Shown one piece after another: positions 56,201-64,000 of a stretch of DNA of 64,000 nucleotides. The position numbers and the translations under genes are program-made. The stretch covers positions 24,776,759 through 24,840,758 of the forward strand of contig NC_044012.1 of the NCBI RefSeq assembly GCF_900496995.4. Reading direction: 5' to 3'. Every line of letters begins with the position of its first letter. Position 1 is the first letter of the stretch. This DNA is from Aquila chrysaetos chrysaetos (lineage: Eukaryota; Chordata; Aves; Accipitriformes; Accipitridae). The notes beneath the pieces are model-generated. The model searched no databases and was not told the DNA's origin. It saw only the letters and a program-made list of their open reading frames with translations.

Positions 56201-59200
56201 ATGGCCGTGCCAAAGTGCAGCTGCCATGGGAGAGTCGCGCCGGCGTTTTCGGCAAGGATGAGCTCTTGCGGCGTAAGCTGGTGCACAGCGGCTGCATGCT
56301 CTGGAAGACGGCGGCTGGGCGCTTCAAAGGTGGGGACCAGGGTGCTGGGGGGGACCAGGATGCTGGGGATGGAGATGCCAGGGATGGGGATACTGGGAGA
56401 CCAGGGTGCCAAGGAATGGGGTACCTCGGACTGGGGATGCCCAGGGACCAGGGTGCTATGGGATGGAGATACTGGAGCACAGGGTTACTGGGGGACCAGG
56501 GTGCTATGGGATGGGGATACTGGGGCATGGGGATAGTGGGGGACCATGGTGCTATGGGATGGGGGGTACCAGGGCATGGGGATGCCCAGGGACCAGGGTG
56601 CCAGGGAATGGGAATGCTAGGGCATGGGGAACCAGGGCATGGGGATGCTCGGGGAGGAGGGTGCCAGGAGGTGGGGGTACCAGGGGATTGGAGGTACCTG
56701 AGGATGGGACTGCGAGGGACCACAGTGCCAAGGGATGGAAGATGGCAGAGGATGAGGGTACCTGCGTTTGGGGATGCTGGGGGACTGGGGTGCCAGGGGA
56801 TGAGGGTACCTGGGTATAACAATGACAGGGTATCAGGTGCCAGGAGATGGGGGAACCAAGGGATTGGAGGTACCTGGGGATGGAGATGCCAGGGACCAGG
56901 GTGACAGGGGCTTGAGGTACTAGGGTATGGGGGTGTCTGTGGAGCAGGGTGCCAGGGCACAGGGGTGCCAGGAGGCCCTCACCCTCCATGGACAAATTTG
57001 GGAGCAGCTCAGGGACGATGGGGGCCCTGGGGCTCTGTGGGGTGGGACACGCCACTGCCTTGCACCCACCCCAGCATCTCACATCCCTGCGCTCCCTCCC
57101 AGATGTCCTGGTGCTGCTGATGACAGATGTCCTCATCTTCCTGCAAGAGAAGGACCAGAAATACACCTTCCCCATGCTGGTGAGCTGATGCCGCCCCCCC
57201 CCCCCGCCACATCCTGGCCCCCCACCACAGCTGGGACGGCTGCAGCAGCACCGGGACAGTGTTCCGACCCCGTCACCTATCCTGCAGGACAAGCCAGCTG
57301 TCATCTCCCTGCAAAACCTCATTGTGCGGGATATTGCCAACCAGGAGAAGGGGATGTTCCTGATCAGCGCGGCACCGCCAGAGATGTACGAGGTCCACAC
57401 CGCCTCCCGCGACGACCGCAACAACTGGATGAAGGTCATCCAGCAGACGGTCAGCCTGTGAGTGTCAGCCCTGGGGATGGGGGGGGGAGGACAGATTTTT
57501 GGGGGGGTCCTTATGGCCGCGGGGTGGGTGATGGGGAGAGGGAAGGTGGGCGCAGCTCTGGGTTGGGTCCCCTGAGCCGTGGCAGAATGCGGGTGGTGGG
57601 AAGGGTGGACGTGGTGTGATGGGGTTGGGGGGTCCCGGCTCTGACCATGCCCCCCCCATCCCTTCCAGCTGCCCCAGCCGCCAGGACTTTCCCCTGATCG
57701 AGACAGAGATCGAAGCATCCTTACGCAAGCTGAAAGGTGGGTGCTGCTGCCACAGGAGTCCCCATCACCCCCATCCCTGCTTGTCCCCCCCCATCTCTGC
57801 TCATCCTCTCCCTGCTCCGCAGACCGTATCCTGCAACATGATCGGAAGATCACGGCTCTGCTGGAGGAGAAGGTGGGGCTCTTCGCCGACATGCTGGCCC
57901 TGGCCAGTGGCTGCGAGGAGCCCTCGCCCACCCTGGCCCCCCGTACCCTCTTCCACTCTGACTCAGTTGAGGGTTCCCGAGGGGAAAAGCTGATGCACGA
58001 CGCCATCCGGGAAGGTACGGTTGCTCCGGGATGGCGATGCTCCAGATGGGGAAACTGAGGCACGGGGCTGGTCTGTGGTCCCCCCAGCAGCGTGGGGCTC
58101 ATCCTGCACTTCCCCACAGTGGAGTGCCTGAAGGAGATATTCACGGGTGCTGGACGTGACCGGGACCAGAATAACCTCGCCGAGGCCGAGAGCTGCCCCA
58201 GCCCTGGCGCCAGCAGTAAGATGGGGGACAGGGGACGCGTGCTGGCCAGGGAAGGGGGCTGCGCCTGGCTTGGGGTCCCCTGAGACCACGGTGGGGCTCA
58301 CCCCCTGCTTCTCCCTGCAGACGGCGACACTGGCAGCTTCAACGGCTCCCTGGAGTTTTGCAGGGTGGATTCAGATGCCGGGCAGCGGGTGAGTGCGGTG
58401 CGGGGGCACACGGGTGGGACACCCCCACCCTGTGCCGGGGCCACTGTGGTGTCACTGTTCTCTCTCTGTAGGATGGGAATGGCAACCAGCTCCTGCAGAG
58501 GGTACCCCAGGAGGTAAGGGGGGATGGGATGGGGGAGAGACCTGGCTCCCTCCCTGCAGTGCCAGTGTGCCTCAGTTTCCCCACCCTGGTTCACCAGGGG
58601 TTCACCATCCCGTTCTCTCCTCCCCAGGAGATCAACCAGCGGCTGGTGAACCTCTACACCCTCCTGCACGGGCTCCAGGTTGGTGGCACCATGCTGCGGG
58701 GAGGAGGAGGACGGGGATGGGGGGGGACAAGCCGGCATCCTCCCTGCCCGCACCTCCCTGCCTGCATCCTTCCTGCTTACATCCCCCTCCCTGCACTCTC
58801 CTGCCTACATCCCCCTGCCTGCACCCCCGTGCCTGCACCTCCCTGCCTGCATTCCCCCTGCCTACATCCCCTCCCTGCACGCCCCTGCCTACATCGCCCT
58901 GCCTGCAGCCCTCTGCCTACGTACATCCCCTGCCTACGTACATCCTATATCCTCCTGCCTACGTACAACCCCCTGCCCACACCCCTGCCCGCCTCCCCGC
59001 AGGCGGTGGTGAGCCAGCAGGACACGCTGCTGGAGCTGCAGCTGCAGGAGGGTCCAGAGAAGCCATCCCGCCGCTGTTCCCAACCGGCCCCGGCCGAGCC
59101 GGCGGCACGAACGGGCGAGAAACCGGGTACCACGGAGCTGGCACTGCTGCAGCGGCAACACGGGCTGCTGCAGGAGGAGCTGGGCCGCTGCCGGCAGCTC

Positions 59201-60491
59201 TGCCAGGAGCGGGCGCAGGAAGCGGCAGCCCTAGAGACAAGGCTGCGGGACAGCGAGCAGGAGCGTGCCCGGCTGGAGCGTGAGCTGGACGAGGCCCGGC
59301 GGCAGTTGGGTGTCCTGCGGCAGGAGGGTGGCATGCGGGGACGTCGCGGGGCCGATCCACGGCGGAGGAGTCTGCCGGCTGGAGATGCACTCTATCTCAG
59401 CTTCACACCGCCCCAGGTAGTAAGGAGGATGGGCTCACACGTGGCACAAGTGTGTCCGGCCTCAGCCCACCCAGGTTGGGGGCCTGGGAAGGCAGGGGAT
59501 GAAGGATGTGCTCATGCATGGCATGAGTGCGTCTGGCCTCAGCCCGTCTGGTTAGAGGTGCAGGGAGGGGGTAGTAGGGGAAAAAAAGATGTGCTCGTGC
59601 GTGGCACGAGTGCATCTGGCCTCAGCTCATCCAGCTTTGGGGTCTGGGGAGGCAGGGAAGGGGGGAAGATGTACTCATGCATGACATGAGGGCATCCGGC
59701 CTCAGCCTACCTGGGTTTGGGGTCCAGGGAGCCAGCAGTGGTGGGGGTTAAAGATGTGTTCATGCATGGCATGAGTGCATCCAGCCTCAGCCCACCTGGG
59801 TTTGGGGCCTGGGGTAGGGAGCAGATGTACTCATGCATGACACGAGTGTGTTCAGCCTCAGCTGATCCGGCCTTGGGGCCTCAGAAGGTGGTGGTGGGGG
59901 ATGGATGCACTCATGCATGACAGGAGTGGGTCCAACCTCAGTGCACCTGTGTTTGGTGTGACGGGAGGCAGTGGGCGGGGGTGTGTGTGGGTGTGTGGGT
60001 GTGTGTAAGATGCACTCATGCATGACACGAGTGTGTTCAGCCTCAGCACCCGCATGTTGCTGGGGGGGGGGAACGACACGGGGGCTCAGACCTCACCACC
60101 CCCCCACACCTCCCTCTCAGCAGCTGAGCCACGGCCCCCACCCCGCCAGCCTCTCCTACCACCACCCTGCCTTCGCCCCCTGCCCCCGGGAGGAGCTGGA
60201 TTACCGGGGGGGCGATCCCGACCGGCTGCGGGAAGGCGAGGATGCCCTGGATGCGCTCCTGGAGGATGAGGGTTTGGGGAGCCGCCACTCCCCCCCCCGC
60301 CAGCCCCCGAGGTGGGTCCCTGGGATTGGGGAGGGGGTGCAGGAGCTGGTCCTGGGCACCCGCTGTTCCTGGGGAGGGGGGGTTTAACCTGGTGTTTTCC
60401 CATAGATTTCCTGAGGATGCAGGATATTCCCGAGGAGGTGGAGAGCAGCCAGGAGCTGAAGGAGGGCGATGGGGGCTCCTTGGACAGTTAG
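47245..60491 (+). CDS. ARHGEF2: ARHGEF2 (GEF-H1/Lfc), short isoform and common body
   Basis: Microtubule-bound RhoA exchange factor. Exons: 47245-47292, 52731-52881, 53435-53502, 53637-53700, 53958-54087, 54167-54276, 54369-54515, 55137-55387, 55479-55604, 55848-55965, 56072-56329, 57103-57179, 57288-57457, 57669-57736, 57823-58014, 58120-58215, 58321-58388, 58472-58513, 58628-58678, 59003-59416, 60121-60311, 60406-60491. Start [16 protein letters not shown] matches the mammalian short form. C1 zinc finger at about residues 37-86 ([14 protein letters not shown]...CNVTIHNRC), DH domain from about 235 to 430 ([17 protein letters not shown]), PH domain about 470-573 ([20 protein letters not shown]), coiled coil about 780-850, and the PAK/14-3-3 site RRRSLPAGD. 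Oddity: the exons sum to 2926 nt, one too many. The conserved C-terminus (RMQDIPEE, stop at 60489) is +1 relative to the preceding exon, whose end has C runs of eight and five. Confidence 0.96.
48104..48130 (-). repeat. MIR/CORE-SINE-like fragment
   Basis: GATGGGGAAACTGAGGCACG followed by GAGAGC, the reverse complement of the MIR core phrase with its CATC extension. Confidence 0.45.
48370..48421. repeat. Short tandem repeat GCGTGCAAGGCAG-like
   Basis: Four imperfect copies of a 12-14 bp unit (GGGCGTGCAAGGC, AGGTGGGTGTGCAAGGC and so on). Contains CpG and is purely intronic. Confidence 0.75.
50672..50811. repeat. 40-bp tandem repeat in ARHGEF2 intron 1
   Basis: Two closely matching 40-bp units beginning ACCCAGGCGTGCTGCAGGGT at 50681 and 50721, then a third, degenerate one. 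All are G-rich on the + strand. Confidence 0.8.
50971..51425. repeat. Homopurine (A/G) tract of about 455 bp
   Basis: Nearly uninterrupted purine on the + strand: GAAAGG, AAAAAGG and AGGAAAG words with a small number of scattered C or T. All three + frames read as Lys/Glu/Arg/Gly and the - strand as Phe/Leu/Ser, so the open frames across it have no coding meaning. Such homopurine-homopyrimidine DNA can form triplex (H-DNA). It is intronic. Confidence 0.9.
54555..55060. repeat. Degenerate G/A-rich minisatellite in ARHGEF2 intron
   Basis: Variants of GGTCAGAGATGCAGGG and GGGGACACAGGGAT alternate for about 500 bp between the exon ending 54515 and the exon starting 55137. Units are about 28-60 bp and poorly matched. 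Confidence 0.75.
55700..55775 (+). repeat. MIR/CORE-SINE-like fragment in ARHGEF2 intron
   Basis: CTGTGCCTCAGTTTCCCCAA, then TCCCTAATGCCTCTTAGCAT, then GGTTATGAG. This parallels MIR text CTCAGTTTCCCC, ATAATGCCTACCTCA, GGGTTGTGAG, in order and spacing. Confidence 0.6.
56330..56960. repeat. About 48-bp minisatellite in ARHGEF2 intron
   Basis: The phrase ACCAGGGTGCTATGGGATGG recurs at 56400, 56448, 56495, 56543 and 56592, a spacing of 47-49 bp. Inner sub-repeats of GGGGATACTGG type occur, and more degenerate units lie on both sides. Confidence 0.85.
58735..59000. repeat. C-rich tandem repeat, CCTGCCTACATCCC-like unit
   Basis: About 15 imperfect 13-18 bp units (CCTGCCTGCACCCC, CCTGCCTACATCCCC), with a TACGTACATCC variant near 58920-58965. 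Occupies most of the intron before the exon at 59003. Confidence 0.85.
59429..60060. repeat. About 80-bp minisatellite with internal inverted repeat
   Basis: Eight units, starting near 59429, 59505, 59588, 59668, 59754, 59824, 59903 and 60009, share GATGTACTCATGCATGACA, then GAGTGCATCCGGCCTCAGCC. The CTCATG...CATGAG part is an inverted repeat inside each unit. Fills the intron between ARHGEF2 exons ending 59416 and starting 60121. Confidence 0.88.
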
Positions 60492-61037
60492 GGAATGGCT
60501 CCAGCCCCTCCCGGCCCCCCCAGCACCCCATAACTCTGCCCCCTCCCAAAGGAGATGCTGGGGGCAGGATCCGGCTGTGGGGGGGTTGGGGACAGCGAGA
60601 TGGGGGGCACCTGGGGGTGGTGTGGGGAGCTGCTATTCCCATGGGAGCCTTATGGGGCTGGGTGGGTCTGGTTGCTCCCTCCCCTCCTCCAAGCTGGTGG
60701 GGTGGGGTGGGCAGTGGTTTGGGACTGATGTTCCCCCCACTCTCTGCCTGGATTTATTTATTTATTTTGTTGTCTTGGGGTGGGAGGAGGCAGCTGGGGC
60801 AGGGGGTCCTGGTCTGTCCCAGGGCTGGGCAGTGTGCAGCCCCCTGAGACAGCAGTGATGTCCCCAGTGGGGGTGAGCCTGTCTCTACCAAAGCTCGCCC
60901 CCCCACCCCAGCTTTGGGGGGCTGCCCAGGGAGGGGGCTGGGACAGTTTTAATCTGTTGGTTGGTTCCCCTCGGTTTAACTGTAAAAAAAAAGAAGGAAA
61001 AAAAAAAAAAAGGAAAAGAAAAAAAAATTGGAAAATA

Positions 61038-61043
61038 ATTAAA
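61038..61043 (+). promoter_or_regulatory. Probable ARHGEF2 polyadenylation signal (ATTAAA)
   Basis: ATTAAA within AATAATTAAAAAG, about 550 bp after the stop. It follows an A-rich stretch (60985-61030) in the 3' UTR. Confidence 0.45.
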
Positions 61044-61049
61044 AAGACC

Positions 61050-61689
61050 AGTTTGGACCCAAAGTGTGTAGGTGGGGGGCTGGGGGGTTCAGGGGGCAGA
61101 GCCTAGAGGGGAGGAGGTGGGCTGCGGGCAGGGCCGGATCCAGGCACCTGACGTGGGGACAGCAGGGACATGAAGCGAGAGGCCGGAGTGCTGCGGTCAT
61201 GGCGTGCAGTGAGTGCATGGGGTCTTAGCCGTGCAGCGAGTGCGTCAGGTCTCAAGCCCACACCTGCATTCATCAGTGTCCCCCTGCCCCGCGGTGGGAG
61301 AACAGTGGCGGGTGTCTGTCCCCCAGCCTGTCCCTGTGTTGTCCCCTCGGGGTGAGCTGACCGTGTCCGTTGTCAGCCGGCTGCTCTTTGCACGGTGCCT
61401 GACGCCAGGGTGATGGGCGCTCACGACTGGGGTGCCTGGGGCTGAGGAAGGGGGTGGTGGGGACGGGTTTCACGGCTCTCACGGGGAAGACGGCGAGCAG
61501 GAGGTCCCCGGGGAGGTGACGGGACAAGCCCGGGCTGGGCGCGAGCCAGCCCCGGGCGTGGGGAGGCGACGGGGCGGAGGACGCGCACCCAAGGCGCCCG
61601 CACCCACACGCCTCTGACGCTCCAGCACCCGCACCCGCCCTGGCCTGGCAGGGGGTAGGGGGTCCTGGGGAGTCCTCCCCCCTGCCACC
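61050..61689. other. ARHGEF2-ANKRD35 spacer
   Basis: About 640 bp, GC-rich, no gene recognised. The right part must hold the ANKRD35 promoter and leader; the start is preceded by a good Kozak context (GCCACCATGA). Confidence 0.4.
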
Positions 61690-63756
61690 ATGAAGCGGAT
61701 GTTCTCCTGCTCCAGCTCGCAGGTGGCGGTGAGTCCTGGCCTCCCCCCATGGCGGGGGGGGACCCCAGCCTGTCCCAGGGTTGGGGACACCCTTCCCACC
61801 CCTGTGGATGGGGGTAACACCCAGCCTTGGTGCCCTGCAAGCACCCACGGGTGCTGCCATGGTGCCCGGGTGGGTCTGGGTGGGGGCTGCAGCCACATTT
61901 GGGGTGAGGGGATGCTGCAGGCCCCCCTGCTGCCAGCCAGCCCCGCGTGCCCGGTCCCAAACCCCATCCAGCCATGGTGCTCAGTGCCAGTCCTGCTCCG
62001 ATGCCAGCTGCAATCCCAACCCCAGTCCCAACCTTGATGCCGGCTGCAATCCCGACCCTGATGCCGGCTGCAAACCTGACCCCAATCCCAACCCCAGTCT
62101 CGTCTCCGATGCCGTCCCAGATGCCGTCTGCAATCCTGACCACGATGCCGGCTGCAGTCCTGTCCCCAATCCCAACCCCGATTCCGGCTGCAATCCCAAC
62201 CCCAATCCCGACCCCAATCCCGACCCCGATGCTGGCTGCAATCCCAACCCCAGTCTCGGCTCTGACGCTGTCCCAGATGCTGGCTGCAATCCCGACCCCA
62301 ATCCCAACCCCGATGCCGGCTGCAATCCCAACCCCAATCCCGACCCCAATCCCGACCCCGATGCTGGCTGCAATCCCAACCCCAGTCTCGGCTCTGACGC
62401 TGTCCCAGATGCTGGCTGCAATCCCGACCCCAATCCCAACCCCGATGCCGGCTGCAATCCCAACCCCAATCCCAACCCCAATCCCGACCCCGATGCTGGC
62501 TGCAATCCCAACCCCAGTCTCGGCTCTGACGCTGTCCCAGATGCTGGCTGCAATCCCGACCCCAATCCCAACCCCGATGCCGGCTGCAATCCCAACCCCA
62601 GTCTCGGCTCTGACGCTGTCCCAGATGCTGGCTGCAATCCCGACCCCAATCCCAACCCCGATGCCGGCTGCAATCCCAACCCCAATCCCGACCCCAATCC
62701 CGACCCCGATGCTGGCTGCAATCCCAACCCCAGTCTCGGCTCTGACGCTGTCCCAGATGCTGGCTGCAATCCCGACCCCAATCCCAACCCCGATGCTGGC
62801 TGCAATCCCAACCCCAATCCCGACCCCAATGCTGGCTGCAATCCCAACCCCAATCCCAACCCCAGTCTCGGCTCCGATGGCGGCTGCAATCCCAGCCCTG
62901 ATGCCCTGACGCTCAGCTGCGATCCTGGTCCCAGTGCTTACCCCCAGACCTGGCCCTGCTGCGGGTCCCGACACCCAGCCCGGGCCCTGGTCCTGGTCCC
63001 AGTGCTTGGTTCCAGTGCTTGGTCCCGGTGCCCACCCACGCCCCGCACCGTGGTGGAGCCCGGCACGGCGGCAGCCCGACAAACCAGCCAGGCAGGCACA
63101 GGCAGGTACACGCTCACCTGCCTTGCCTCACCTTCCCCAGCTGGTGACCAGGGTCGGGCTCTGTGAGGATTTGGGGTCCCCAGCGCCCCATCCCTGATGG
63201 AGCACTCCAACAAGTGGGGAAACTGAGGCACGGCTCCGCACCGTTGCAGGGGGAGGCACTTGGTGCAGGGGCACATCCCAAAAGAGGGGTCAGCCCCAAA
63301 GCGCAGCCTCTGCCGTGGCCCTTCTGCCTGGAGAACCTGTGCCTCAGTTTCCCCTTGCCGCTCGGTGGGTCAGGGCGGGGGGTCCCATCCCTGCAGCCTC
63401 CCCCCAGAGCTGCTTGCCCCCCCCCCCCGCGCCCCAGGTTGAGAGCTGGAACAAGCAGGACCAGAAGCTTTTGGAAGCGGTGGAGAAGGGCGACGTGGGC
63501 AGGGTGTCCGCCCTCGCCTCCCGCAAAACAGCCCGGCCCGCCAAGCTCAACGCCGTGGGGCAATCTGCGTATGTCAACCCCGGGTGGGGGGGGACACATG
63601 GGCATCCCCGGGGTGGTGGGGTGGCGGATGGGGACCTCAGTGGCAGCCACCTCTCGCCCTCGTCCAGCTTCCACCTGGCTGCATCCAAGGGTCTCACCGA
63701 GTGCCTGACGCTGCTGCTGGCCCACGGGGCCCCCATTAACGAGAAAAATGATGACG
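61690..63756 (+). CDS. ANKRD35: ANKRD35, first three coding exons (gene continues past the window)
   Basis: Ankyrin-repeat plus coiled-coil protein of the RAI14/UACA/ANKRD35 group; cellular role poorly known. Exons: 61690-61728 ([13 protein letters not shown]), 63438-63568 ([19 protein letters not shown], then [20 protein letters not shown]) and 63668-63756 ([20 protein letters not shown], then PINEKNDD), all GT/AG and in phase. This matches remembered mammalian ANKRD35 closely from the first residue (MKRIFSCSSTQVAVERWN...). The third exon carries the first ankyrin repeat. The start is fixed by this match and the Kozak context. The open donor at 63757 shows that the rest lies to the right of the window. 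Intron 1 carries a large minisatellite. In human, ANKRD35 lies several Mb from ARHGEF2. Confidence 0.93.
61980..62890. repeat. Minisatellite with 132-bp higher-order unit in ANKRD35 intron 1
   Basis: Built from 6/12-bp words (AATCCCAACCCC, GATGCTGGCTGC). The phrase TCTGACGCTGTCCCAGATGC recurs at 62261, 62393, 62525, 62609 and 62741: spacings 132, 132, 84 and 132 bp. The 84-bp unit lacks 48 bp of the 132-bp unit. All lengths are multiples of 12, so several frames on both strands stay open (for example [10 protein letters not shown] and IPTPIPTP peptides). Flanking splice sites and the ANKRD35 frame show it is intronic. Confidence 0.93.
63217..63237 (-). repeat. MIR/CORE-SINE-like fragment in ANKRD35 intron 1
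   Basis: GTGGGGAAACTGAGGCACGG, reverse complement of the MIR core phrase. A second fragment in the opposite orientation (CTGTGCCTCAGTTTCCCC) lies near 63339. Confidence 0.4.
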
Positions 63757-64000
63757 GTAAGTGGCGGACACCATGGGGACACCTCCTGGCGTGCGGGAGG
63801 GGGGACACAGCCAAGTCTGAGCCAGGACAGGGTCCGGTCCCTGTGTCCCCTCCGGGTGATGGCAAAGGGCTGAGCATAGACCCGCACCCCAAGGCACCGA
63901 GCCCCAGGGCAACAGCCTGTCCTGCCATGCCGGGGCAAGATGTCCCCAAGGTGAGATGTCCCCTGGGAGGGGGGGTGTCCCTGCTGGCCGGGTCCCCGGT

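Noticed and set aside
56552-58144. 530-codon - strand frame opposite ARHGEF2 exons
   Set aside because: Shadow of the + strand exons and of the 48-bp minisatellite; conserved sequence is only in the + strand frames.
59429-60060. Regular repeat with inner palindrome considered as a CRISPR-like array
   Set aside because: Units are joined directly with degenerate sequence and no unique equal-length spacers. The host is a vertebrate and the array lies in an intron.
61421-63166. Open frames of 300-550 codons on both strands rich in [18 protein letters not shown] or GLGLGSGLQ peptides
   Set aside because: They come from the stop-free minisatellite whose units are multiples of three. The array lies between two well supported ANKRD35 exons, so it is intronic.

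Overview
The window is vertebrate nuclear DNA. Genes are split into many short exons with GT/AG introns, CpG-rich promoters and AATAAA signals. Gene content, compact introns, very GC-rich stretches, G/C homopolymers and many minisatellites fit a bird (sauropsid) gene-dense microchromosome; chicken chromosome 25 is the analogue I would test first. That placement is inference. I saw no prokaryotic, phage, CRISPR or intact viral element.

Layout, all genes on the + strand: (1) 1-10.4 kb, the 3' two thirds of ARNT from the bHLH exon to the stop. (2) 14.8-17.3 kb, CTSK, with MITF-type and AP-1 motifs upstream. (3) 18.9-22.0 kb and 23.9-27.6 kb, two complete tandem cathepsin S genes, each with an IRF-type motif upstream. 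They are almost identical over exons 1-4 and clearly diverged over exons 5-7. (4) 30.1-33.3 kb, a housekeeping-type promoter followed by a spliced but heavily damaged SSR2 (TRAP-beta) gene. (5) 40.0-60.5 kb, ARHGEF2 (GEF-H1), with a set of alternative upstream coding exons (40.0-42.8 kb), a short-isoform first exon (47.2 kb) and a common body (52.7-60.5 kb). (6) 61.7 kb to the end, the first three coding exons of ANKRD35, with a 132-bp higher-order minisatellite in intron 1.

ARNT-CTSK-CTSS and SSR2-ARHGEF2 each keep the order and relative orientation known from human chromosome 1q21-q22. Here these two blocks and ANKRD35 lie side by side, so the window contains two junctions relative to human. 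The genes do not form one pathway: ARNT is a transcription factor, the cathepsins are lysosomal cysteine proteases of bone resorption and antigen processing, SSR2 belongs to the ER translocon-associated complex, ARHGEF2 is a microtubule-regulated RhoA exchange factor, and ANKRD35 is a poorly known ankyrin protein.

The points most worth following are: the decayed SSR2 at what looks like its ancestral site with its promoter still present; the mosaic cathepsin S pair, in which copy 1 has an unusual S2-pocket segment; a one-base frame conflict before the conserved ARHGEF2 C-terminus; and short MIR/CORE-SINE-like fragments scattered through introns and spacers. I found no clear new multi-gene system.
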